A DNA stretch of 7,125 nucleotides from Verrucomicrobiaceae bacterium (lineage in GTDB: Bacteria > Verrucomicrobiota > Verrucomicrobiia > Verrucomicrobiales > Verrucomicrobiaceae). Positions 1 to 6,275 of the stretch are shown here, piece after piece; the first letter of the stretch is position 1, and each line of letters opens with the position of its first letter. The DNA is taken from positions 1 through 7,125 of the forward strand of contig JAGKWZ010000293.1 in the NCBI GenBank assembly GCA_021151605.1, in the 5' to 3' direction. The notes beneath the pieces were generated by a model. That model was not told where the DNA came from and ran no database searches. It saw nothing but the letters and a program-made list of their open reading frames with translations. Position numbers and translations under genes: made by a program.

Positions 1-1372
1 CGGGCACACCACGGATGGCAAAGGCGACCTTGCTCCAAGCCTCTTTCATGCGGCTGAGGGCGACGAGCGCGGCGGCCTGCACCTCGTGCGGATCTTCGCC
101 GGACCACTGCGGGTCGCGCACGCCTTGTTGCACGGCTTTTTGCCAGGAGCGGAAGTGGGTGATGAGGTCGGTGAAGTCATTCTGCGTGCGTGGAGGCATC
201 GCGATCTCGGTCGGGCTCAGAGGCTCGCGAATGGCGGCGAAGATCTGCTTCAAAGCTTGCTCATGGGCATCGACGAGAGATTCGTCCGCCTCGGCTTTGA
301 GCCAAGTTTTCGTCTCGGGGAGATTCAGGCGGTGCTTTTGCCAAAGGTCATCGATGGTCTTCGCGAGGCTGATGGCGCTCTCCGCACTGGAGGGGCGTGC
401 TGAGGGCAGTTTTGGCAGGAAAACAAAGGCGCTGATGCCTGCGACAGCGATGACGAGTGCTGCGGCAATGATCGGCCATGGCGAGCGTCGAGGCCGCTCA
501 GTAGGTTCGGCGAAGATGGGAGGCAGCGGGCTGCTGGGGACGGCGGTCGTGGCGTGTGGCAGGCTTGGCGTGGGCCGCAGGACGTTGATGCTGGGTGAGG
601 CGATGGGCGCTGCTTTGATCTCGGGAAGCTTCGGTGTGGGCAGCGACTCTGGCGCGGTGAGGTCAAAGCAGGTGCGCACAGCTCCTTCGACCTGCTGGCG
701 GATCGGTGAGTTGTGGCTCAAAGCAAGCCAGCGTAGCTCGGCGAGGTCGTCAGTAGGCTCCAGATGCGTGGTGAAGCTGACGAGCCATGCGGCGGTGCCG
801 CCGATGGTTTGAAGCGACTCCTGGAAGAGATCGAGAGCACCGTCTTCGCCCGGCAGGAGCAGGAGACAACGCTGGGCCTGAGCGGGAAGAAGGGCGTTGT
901 TGGCATTGCCAGTGACTCTTTGCCAAGCGCCACTGGCGGTGCCGGAACGAAAGCTGGTGAGGGAGATCTCCTCGCTTGGATCGAAGAATCGCGGAGCTTC
1001 ATTCCAAGTCGTGAGCCAGCGCATCTGCTTCAAGACATCGGCGGGCGTGATTCCAGCTTCCGCAGCGGCTCGGGCTTCGCGGGCATCGGCGATGAGGTGA
1101 TGGGCGAGATGATTGGTGCGTCCCGTGTAGTCGGAGCCAGCATCACGGATGCAGCTCAGCACATGGTAGCTCGCGGCTCCGGCATGGATGATGCGATGAC
1201 TCAACACGACGCGTCGTGTGCTCAGCCCCGACAATCGGGCGAACTGCGACGCACGCTCCACCGAGGCCACCAGCAACCCACTCACCGCACGATGCCGCGC
1301 CACCGTGCCGAAGCCGGTGCGGCCCGCTTCAAGAAGGCGGGGGGCGGAGGTGTAGAGGAGCTGGGAGGCCAT
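1..1372 (-). CDS. GTPase-associated protein 1 (GAP1-N2)-like membrane protein, 3' end beyond window
   Basis: An uninterrupted minus-strand frame runs from ATG at 1372 off the left edge, giving 457 visible residues. Residues 2-140 begin SQLLYTSAPRLLEAGRTGFG and continue with HRAVSGLL, HRIIHAG, SYHVLS, DYTGRTNHLAHHLI and WNEAPRFF. From memory this is the pattern of the GAP1-N2 domain that accompanies Double-GTPase proteins. Residues 150-240 form a further alpha/beta region, perhaps the middle domain. Residues 241-298 are a Pro-rich linker ending in the basic RPRR, followed by one membrane helix (about 299-319, WPIIAAALVIAVAGISAFVF). By the positive-inside rule, the N-terminal domain should be cytoplasmic and the helical remainder (320 onward) extracytoplasmic. 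The gene follows the GTPase gene at 1500-3290 on the same strand, separated by 127 bases of repeats. Its biochemical role is unknown; a partner or regulator of the GTPase is the inference. No clear Shine-Dalgarno sequence precedes the start. Confidence 0.8.
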   Translation of the reverse strand, partial: MASQLLYTSAPRLLEAGRTGFGTVARHRAVSGLLVASVERASQFARLSGLSTRRVVLSHRIIHAGAASYHVLSCIRDAGSDYTGRTNHLAHHLIADAREARAAAEAGITPADVLKQMRWLTTWNEAPRFFDPSEEISLTSFRSGTASGAWQRVTGNANNALLPAQAQRCLLLLPGEDGALDLFQESLQTIGGTAAWLVSFTTHLEPTDDLAELRWLALSHNSPIRQQVEGAVRTCFDLTAPESLPTPKLPEIKAAPIASPSINVLRPTPSLPHATTAVPSSPLPPIFAEPTERPRRSPWPIIAAALVIAVAGISAFVFLPKLPSARPSSAESAISLAKTIDDLWQKHRLNLPETKTWLKAEADESLVDAHEQALKQIFAAIREPLSPTEIAMPPRTQNDFTDLITHFRSWQKAVQQGVRDPQWSGEDPHEVQAAALVALSRMKEAWSKVAFAIRGVP

Positions 1373-1376
1373 AGAG

Positions 1377-1504
1377 TTAGGAATGACGAATGACGAAAGC
1401 CGAATGACGAAGGAATGACGAAGAACTAATGCCAAAGAGCACTCGGACTTCGGGTTTCGTCATTGGGATTTCTTTCGTCATTCGGGAATTAGGAATTCGT
1501 CATT
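1377..1504. repeat. Nested inverted-repeat array of the word ATGACGAA / TTCGTCAT
   Basis: Between the GTPase and GAP1-like genes, ATGACGAA occurs four times on the plus strand (starts 1383, 1390, 1404, 1415). Its complement TTCGTCAT occurs three times (starts 1456, 1474, 1496). The longest perfect inverted match is 13 bases, CGAATGACGAAAG at 1387-1399 against its complement at 1472-1484. Additional 9-base pairings (1414-1422 with 1456-1464, and 1382-1390 with 1496-1504) allow a nested or branched hairpin. TTAGGAAT also recurs at both ends (1377-1384 and 1489-1496). The last complementary unit contains the stop codon of the GTPase gene. It may be an interspersed repeat family in this genome; a role as transcript stabiliser, attenuator or terminator is inference. 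Confidence 0.85.
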
Positions 1505-3290
1505 TTGCCGTCACCACTTCAGGCGCGAGCTGCGAGAGCACCCAAAGCGATGGCACTTCGACCTGCTTGGGCTGGATGCTTTGCGGGTCGGGGCCGATGC
1601 GGACATGGCCTTCGCTGTCGGTGAATTGGACGGGGGAGCAGCCGAGCGGGCTGATGGGGAAGTAGGCGACGTTCGAGGAGATGGCCTCGGCATTGGCGAC
1701 GATGGCGGGGCAGAGTTCGAGGAGGAGTTCGCGGAGGCGGGCGGAGTTTTGGCGGACGTTTTCGAGCAGCAGCGCGCCTTTTTCCACGCAGGGCAGAAGT
1801 GGAGCATCGCCGAGCAGATGCACCCAGGTATCGCTCTTGCCGACCATGACGGCGAAGGGCGTGTCGATGGTCTGGCGGGAGTCGAGGCCGAGGACGTTCT
1901 TAATGCGCACCTCGGTTTCGGCGAGGATGACGTCCTGCTGATCGAGTCGGCGGCTCTGGATCTGCGGATCGCGGATGCCGCGCAGGCGGGCGCGGAACTC
2001 GGTGTTGTGCAGCGGATCGAAGAGGAAAAAGATGCCGGAGGCCACGGCGATGTGCTGGGCACCGGGAGAGTCGGCGCTGTTGCGCGTGGGCTCGAAGTGC
2101 TCGCCCGCGTTGTCGTAAAAGACGAGAGCAAAGTCGGTGTCGTGAGCACGACTGCGGGTGAGTTTGAAAACGAAGGGCTTCGGCAAACGAACTTTGCGGC
2201 CTTGGCGCGGGAGGGTTTCGTAAAGCATGCCTTCCAGTTCCGTCTTTGCCAGGAAGGCATCCTCCGGTGTGGAGGCGGAGAAGAGCTGCGTGCGCATCTG
2301 CGTGAGGATCACGTTCTCCGATGGATCGGCATCGCGGAAGGTGACGCCGAAGTTTTGATAAAGGCTGGTCTGGAGGGTGCGGGTGAGCACGCTGAGGTAG
2401 TAGCTTTTGCCCGACGAAGGTGCGCCCACGATGCTGAAGATGTGATGCGGCGTGTCCATGAAGCCCGGCGGCAGCTTCCGGCGGCAGTGTGGGCAGGCGA
2501 GATCCGGCGCGGCGAGCCCCATGGCATCCAGCGCCTGACCGCGATCATTGAAGCGGGTGGCGTGGAAGCGCTGCATCGCGTCTTCACCGAGCAGTGGATC
2601 GCCTCGGAGCGTGGCGTGGACGGCGATGTTCATGGCATCACCACGATCAAACTTGAACCAGCAGGTCGGGCAGGTGAACTCGCCATACTCGACATTCACA
2701 GGCTCTGAATGCACGGGCCGGACGAGATCATCAGCAGGGCCGGAGTCCACGACGCGCTCGGGGAAGATGTGGCGGATGTCTTTAACGAAGAAGCCGACAT
2801 CACGCAGCCCGGCGGGCATGGCGATGTTGTCCTCGGCCTCTTCGGCGGACTGGCGGCGGAGGTGGTCGCCCATCTCCACGTGATCAAAAGGGCCATACCA
2901 CTGGCGGGCGCGGGCATCGTAAAAGTGCCAGTGCATGTTGCCATCGAAGTCGCTCCACTCGGCAGCATCGGCGAGCGCTTTGAAGGCGAGCGCCTCGCCA
3001 TTCGAGAGCAAAGTGTGCTCTTCGCCGAGATGCAGGGTGAACTGCGTGCCAGGAGCGCCATCGACGAGGGAAGCTCCAGCGCTGTCTGCATGAAGCGTGA
3101 CCTCAAAGAGATCGCCCCGCTGCTGGATCGTGCCGAGCACAGGCGGGCAGGTTGGCGAATGCATGCGGAAGTCGGCAGCAGCGCTCGCGCCGATGATGAA
3201 AGGCGTGGCGGCGATGATCGCACGCTCGCCGGTGGCGCAGTTCAGAATGCCGACGCGGGGAGCGGACGAGCGTGGACGAAGGCTGGTCAT
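1500..3290 (-). CDS. Double-GTPase-2-like protein with FHA-like domain and zinc ribbon
   Basis: This encodes a 596-residue, apparently cytoplasmic protein. Residues 12-105 resemble an FHA fold (TGERAII..TPFIIGA near the start, GASLVDGAP in the middle, LHLGEEHTLLSNGEALAF at the end) but lack the usual Arg and Ser-x-x-His phosphothreonine-binding residues. Residues about 120-147 (WHFYDARARQWYGPFD) look GYF-like. A split zinc ribbon follows: CPTC (C207, C210) and CPHC (C266, C269). The P-loop domain has Walker A/G1 GAPSSGKS (289-296), G3-like DNAGE after a hydrophobic strand (393-397), and G4-like GKSD (484-487), which argues for guanine-nucleotide specificity. The overall pattern matches my recollection of the DO-GTPase2 family. 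I chose the ATG at 3290 because the FHA-like strand starts about 11 residues later. The frame stays open up to 3569, but that extension would overlap the sulfatase start. It is the first gene of a probable pair with the GAP1-like gene. The nature of the second partner GTPase, if any, is not visible. Confidence 0.8.
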   Translation of the reverse strand: MTSLRPRSSAPRVGILNCATGERAIIAATPFIIGASAAADFRMHSPTCPPVLGTIQQRGDLFEVTLHADSAGASLVDGAPGTQFTLHLGEEHTLLSNGEALAFKALADAAEWSDFDGNMHWHFYDARARQWYGPFDHVEMGDHLRRQSAEEAEDNIAMPAGLRDVGFFVKDIRHIFPERVVDSGPADDLVRPVHSEPVNVEYGEFTCPTCWFKFDRGDAMNIAVHATLRGDPLLGEDAMQRFHATRFNDRGQALDAMGLAAPDLACPHCRRKLPPGFMDTPHHIFSIVGAPSSGKSYYLSVLTRTLQTSLYQNFGVTFRDADPSENVILTQMRTQLFSASTPEDAFLAKTELEGMLYETLPRQGRKVRLPKPFVFKLTRSRAHDTDFALVFYDNAGEHFEPTRNSADSPGAQHIAVASGIFFLFDPLHNTEFRARLRGIRDPQIQSRRLDQQDVILAETEVRIKNVLGLDSRQTIDTPFAVMVGKSDTWVHLLGDAPLLPCVEKGALLLENVRQNSARLRELLLELCPAIVANAEAISSNVAYFPISPLGCSPVQFTDSEGHVRIGPDPQSIQPKQVEVPSLWVLSQLAPEVVTAK

Positions 3291-3471
3291 GACGTGGGGG
3301 GATATTTTCGGTGGCTTACCAAGACCTGTCTCAGATTCGCCGGGCAGTGACGAGCCTATTTTGGAGGAGGCTGAGGGGATTGTCTGGGGAGAATGTGTTA
3401 AGGGAGTGTAAAAGCAGGGAAGGTCGAACCCTGTGATAGCTCCGGGATGGGCGCTGCGTTTGGGAGCGACC
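3291..3471. other. Divergent intergenic region between GTPase and sulfatase genes
   Basis: These 181 bases must hold the 5' ends of two divergent genes. The stretch is G-rich on the plus strand. I examined both strands for -35/-10 pairs. TTGTCT (3380-3385) has no good -10 box at 16-18 bases, and nothing convincing faces the GTPase gene. No operator-like palindrome stands out, so promoters here are assumed from gene orientation and not read from the sequence. Confidence 0.4.
3462..3466 (+). promoter_or_regulatory. Ribosome binding site of the sulfatase gene
   Basis: GGGAG ends five bases before the ATG at 3472. It supports that start over the in-frame GTG at 3433, which would place 13 extra residues (including a WALRL stretch) ahead of an otherwise well-formed signal peptide. 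Confidence 0.5.
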
Positions 3472-5013
3472 ATGAATCGTGCCTTTGTCCTCTCGTTGTT
3501 GTCGTTGGTGTCTCTGCTACCCGTCTCGCATGCTGAGATCGCGGGCAAGAAGCCGAATATCCTCTTCATTTTGACGGATGATCAGGGCTATGGAGATATC
3601 TCAGCGCATGGAAACCCGGTGCTGAAGACGCCGAATCTGGACAAGCTGCGCAGCGAGAGCGTGCGCTTCATCGACTTCATGGTCAGCCCGACCTGTGCAC
3701 CGACGCGCAGCGCGATCCAGACGGGGCGGCATGAGTTTCGCAATGGCATCACGCACACGATTCTGGAGCGCGAGCGCATGGACCCAAAGGCGGTGACGGT
3801 GGCTCAGGTGCTGAAGTCGGCTGGCTACACGAATGGGATCTTTGGCAAATGGCACCTCGGTGATGAAAAGGCGTATCGCCCCACGAGCCGTGGCTTTGAT
3901 GAGCAGTTCATCCATGGCGGCGGCGGCATCGGCCAGAGCTATCCGGGGAGCTGCGGCGATGCGCCGGGGAACCTCTATTTTAATCCGGCGATCCTGCACA
4001 ATGACCGCTTCGAGAAGACGGAGGGCTACTGCACAGATGTGTTCTTTGCCCAGGCGGCGAAGTGGATCGAGTCGGTGAAGGGAAAGACGCCTTTCTACTG
4101 CCACATCGCCACCAATGCCCCGCACGGGCCCTACATCGCGAGGCCTGAGGACCGGAAGCTCTACGAGGGCAAAGGCCTCGGCGCGGACACGGAGAACTTC
4201 TTCGGCATGCTGCATAACATCGACGAAAACGTGGGCAAACTGATGGCGAAGCTGGACGAGTGGGGCATCGCCAAAGACACGCTGGTGGTCTTCATGAACG
4301 ACAACGGCGGCACGGCGGGCGTGAAGGTTTTTAATGCCGGAATGCATGGAGCCAAAGGCACCCCATGGATCGGTGGCACGCGAGCCAGTTCCTTCTGGCG
4401 CTGGCCGGGCACGCTGACTCCGGCGGACTGTGGCGCACTGACAGCGCACATCGATGTCTATCGCACCTGGGCAGGACTGGCTGGGGCTAAGCTCAGCGCC
4501 GAATCTGAAAAGCAGGCAGAGGGTCGCAGTCTGATCCCTCTCCTGGAGAATCCCCAGGCCGCTTGGGAAGATCGCTCCCTCTTCAGCCACACCGGACGCT
4601 GGCCGAAAGGCAGCGACTATCAGGCCGCGAAGACCCGGAATGCCGCCCTGCGCACCGCTCAGTATCACCTCGTCAGCGAGGCTCAGGCCCCTGCGAAAGC
4701 CAAGGCCAAAGCCGGTGCCGCGAAGTCGGGCTGGCAGCTCTTTGATGTCAAAGCAGACCCTGGTGAGACGAAAGACATCTCCGCCGAGAAGCCGGAGGTG
4801 CTGAAGCAAATGCTCGCCACCTACGATGCCTGGTGGGACTCGCTGGCGGGTCAGATCGACCTCAATGAAAAAGCCGTCGGCCCGAAGCTGAACCCCTTCG
4901 CCGAGGAATACTGGGCACAGTTCGGCGGTGGGCCGAGCGAGGCCGATCTGAAGCGCATGGACCCGCAGGCTGCGTTCACTTTCGAAACAAAGCGGGCGAA
5001 GAAGTCGAAATGA
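3472..5013 (+). CDS. Secreted sulfatase (arylsulfatase family, Cys type)
   Basis: This encodes a 513-residue enzyme expected to hydrolyse sulfate esters outside the cytoplasm. The substrate cannot be read from the sequence; sulfated polysaccharides are the usual targets in this group. A Sec signal peptide spans residues 1-21 (cleavage after VSHA). NILFILTDDQGYGD supplies the first metal-binding Asp pair (36, 37). CAPTRSAIQTGR is the sulfatase signature, with Cys75 as the residue converted to formylglycine. GKWHLG (Lys126), NAPHGPY (His218), NDNGG (Asp277, Asn278) and GAKGTPWIGGTR (Lys295) complete the expected active site. The C-terminal part has the family's typical LFDVKADPGETKDIS segment before the last helices. 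Residues about 404-419 form an Ala/Lys-rich insert likely to be a surface loop. A formylglycine-generating enzyme is needed elsewhere in the genome. The gene stands alone on its strand here and is divergent from the GTPase gene. Confidence 0.95.
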   Translation: MNRAFVLSLLSLVSLLPVSHAEIAGKKPNILFILTDDQGYGDISAHGNPVLKTPNLDKLRSESVRFIDFMVSPTCAPTRSAIQTGRHEFRNGITHTILERERMDPKAVTVAQVLKSAGYTNGIFGKWHLGDEKAYRPTSRGFDEQFIHGGGGIGQSYPGSCGDAPGNLYFNPAILHNDRFEKTEGYCTDVFFAQAAKWIESVKGKTPFYCHIATNAPHGPYIARPEDRKLYEGKGLGADTENFFGMLHNIDENVGKLMAKLDEWGIAKDTLVVFMNDNGGTAGVKVFNAGMHGAKGTPWIGGTRASSFWRWPGTLTPADCGALTAHIDVYRTWAGLAGAKLSAESEKQAEGRSLIPLLENPQAAWEDRSLFSHTGRWPKGSDYQAAKTRNAALRTAQYHLVSEAQAPAKAKAKAGAAKSGWQLFDVKADPGETKDISAEKPEVLKQMLATYDAWWDSLAGQIDLNEKAVGPKLNPFAEEYWAQFGGGPSEADLKRMDPQAAFTFETKRAKKSK

Positions 5014-5031
5014 AGTTTCACCGTGACTTCA
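5011..5031 (+). terminator. Weak hairpin at the end of the sulfatase gene
   Basis: TGAAGT at 5011-5016 pairs with ACTTCA at 5026-5031, giving a 6-bp stem (plus a possible G-T pair) that begins in the stop codon. The loop is TCACCGT-like. No T-run follows, so it is at best a weak or factor-assisted 3' end. Confidence 0.2.
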
Positions 5032-5118
5032 GATGGCGGCTGCCAATGATCGTGTCATTCACATAAATCATAAATCCGTCAGGGATAGCTTATAGCGGAA
5101 GCCGTGCACGCAGGTCAG

Positions 5119-5193
5119 TTAACCATTGGCACGCTTGAATTTGATTTCCATGTAGTTAGCACCTCTGAAGCTGAGTCTCTGTTGGATGCAGAG
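5119..5193 (-). pseudogene. Scrap resembling the 5' start of the neighbouring fragment
   Basis: A short minus-strand frame with no start codon at its head reads RLSFRGANYMEIKFKRANG and then stops (TAA at 5121-5119). It resembles the N-terminus of the frame at 5156-5521, which reads SRGSYLELKSDNGQ. The DNA also aligns loosely (TGGAA-x-TCAA, then GGT-x-A-x-x-TGACC). It overlaps the end of that frame in a different phase. I read it as a decayed second copy of the same gene start. The match is short and could be chance. Confidence 0.3.
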
Positions 5194-5521
5194 TCAGGTA
5201 GCCGTCGGAGGTGTATTGACAGCTTGTCTGCGGCAGATGCACGCTGCCATTGATCGTGGCGCGCACATGCATGCAGTATCCGGAAAGGGGAAAGCCGCGT
5301 GCTCGGAACTTGCCGCTAATCTTTGGTTTCGTCCCGGCCACGAAGGCCACAGGGCGGTTGCGCTCAGGCTTGGCGGCGCTGCTCTCCACCAGCGAGAACG
5401 GCTCGATGTCCGCCGTTTCATCCTGGTTGCGGTCAAACCAGTGAGGCGCTTTGTAGGTCACCTGACCGTTGTCACTCTTGAGTTCCAGATAGCTCCCCCT
5501 GCTGCAAACGATGCGAATCAT
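5156..5521 (-). pseudogene. Possible N-terminal fragment of a transglutaminase-family gene
   Basis: This gives 121 residues from ATG at 5521 (a TTG two codons earlier is possible), with no signal peptide or membrane helix. It contains YLELKSDNGQVTYKAPHWFD, an acidic stretch, then NRPVAFVAGTKPKISGKFRARG, and ends shortly after YLTLHPTETQ. From memory, this order (a short strand, APHW-D, a Pro-Val-Ala/Tyr strand, KPKI) is typical of the region preceding the transglutaminase core in large Verrucomicrobia and Planctomycetes proteins. The gene at 6276-7125 belongs to that type, but its own N-terminus lies outside the window. The frame starts 15 bases after the stop of the membrane-anchored gene, in the same phase. 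No catalytic part follows, so a truncated duplicate is likelier than a complete gene. A genuine small standalone protein remains possible. Confidence 0.5.
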
Positions 5522-5536
5522 CTGCAATGCATCAAG

Positions 5537-6274
5537 TTAAGATTTGGAGCAGCGCCACCACACAAGTCCGCTGATAACAATTAAAATGAATGAAGCTCTG
5601 CTAACCCATACAGCATTGCCAGATTCAATACCTTGAGTTTCTTGGGGGGTAGCGAATTTGTTCGAGTCTTCCATGTGAGGATGTTCTTCAGCAGTGGAAA
5701 TTAGCCCATTAGCAGCCTTGGATTGCAATGAGGATGCTGAATTTTCTTTTTTCGGCACTGTGGATAATACCTCCTCAAGCATGCCATTTGAAGCTGCTTT
5801 GAACCGTCGAACTCCTCGAGGGTTACCTGATGTAATTAGATGAAACGGATCTTCCAAGGACAACTCGAGCCTGCCAATTTTGTCATCAAATTCGATTTCC
5901 TCACTTATCCTGATTGGAGGGAAAATAAGTGTGCTTGTTTCTAAACTGCTAATCACAAGCATGGGCTCACTTTTAGTGGTGTAAACAACAGCCGCGTTGT
6001 GTTTGTCATAAGTAGCTGTCAGTACTCCATTGTATTCTGGCAAGGTAATCGGACCTGCATTCTGGGGCAGCATTTTTGGATCTGCGGGTGTGCGCCAAAA
6101 TGTCTTCACCTGGCCATTTGGCAGTTTAAATCGAGTGTGGTACCACACCCCCTTTTGATCGGATTCTTTTGTTAGAGAGACAACCGTTCCGTCTTGCAGG
6201 CTGAAATCCACTGAACTATCTGCAAGCGCTATGCCTAGAGCTGCCGCAAACATGACTAATATGACATATTTCAT
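5537..6274 (-). CDS. Exported protein with C-terminal membrane anchor, function unknown
   Basis: This is a 245-residue protein I do not recognise. Residues 1-18 form a signal peptide (MKYVILVMFAAALGIALA, cleavage before DSS). Residues 19-165 look beta-rich, with WYHTRFKLPNGQVKTFWRTP early on and a possible second half around FPPIRISEEIEFDDKIG. Residues 165-220 are a polar, low-complexity linker. Residues 222-240 form a membrane helix, followed by the short basic tail RCSKS. The predicted topology is an extracytoplasmic domain on a flexible stalk. The ATG at 6274 was chosen because it directly precedes the signal peptide; an ATG at 6349 would add 25 residues in front and overlap the upstream gene. 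The start is one base from the stop of the transglutaminase-like gene (TAG-C-ATG), implying translational coupling. A protective or accessory partner of that enzyme is inference only. It is AT-richer than the left half of the window. Confidence 0.75.
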   Translation of the reverse strand: MKYVILVMFAAALGIALADSSVDFSLQDGTVVSLTKESDQKGVWYHTRFKLPNGQVKTFWRTPADPKMLPQNAGPITLPEYNGVLTATYDKHNAAVVYTTKSEPMLVISSLETSTLIFPPIRISEEIEFDDKIGRLELSLEDPFHLITSGNPRGVRRFKAASNGMLEEVLSTVPKKENSASSLQSKAANGLISTAEEHPHMEDSNKFATPQETQGIESGNAVWVSRASFILIVISGLVWWRCSKS

Positions 6275-6275
6275 G

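Noticed and set aside
764..1393. Plus-strand open frame opposite the GAP1-like gene, and minus-strand frames at 325-666 and 718-1002
   Set aside because: All lie inside the GAP1-like coding region in other frames. Their translations are Ser/Pro/Arg-rich with no domain signal, whereas the GAP1 frame shows family motifs and a membrane helix.
1377..1504. CRISPR array
   Set aside because: The repeated word is only 8-13 bases, occurs in both orientations at irregular spacing, and there are no uniform spacers or nearby cas genes.
1581..3350. Long plus-strand open frames at 1581-2708 and 2709-3350
   Set aside because: They are antisense to the GTPase gene, with Gly/Glu/Ala-rich translations typical of GC-rich complementary frames and no recognisable motifs.
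3380..3412. Sigma-70-like promoter ahead of the sulfatase
   Set aside because: TTGTCT has no acceptable -10 hexamer at 16-18 bases; TGTAAA is 21 bases away.
3291..3569. An upstream extension of the GTPase frame to ATG 3569 (or 3473)
   Set aside because: It would overlap the divergent sulfatase's start and signal peptide, and the added residues look unstructured. The domain begins just after the ATG at 3290.
3601..4809. A 402-codon minus-strand frame opposite the sulfatase
   Set aside because: The sulfatase on the other strand has a complete active site and signal peptide. The antisense translation is Arg/Ala/Leu-rich without motifs.
5186..5584. Plus-strand 132-codon frame overlapping the transglutaminase-family fragment
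   Set aside because: The opposite strand carries recognisable family segments. This frame also runs into the 3' end of the anchored-protein gene and has no start context.
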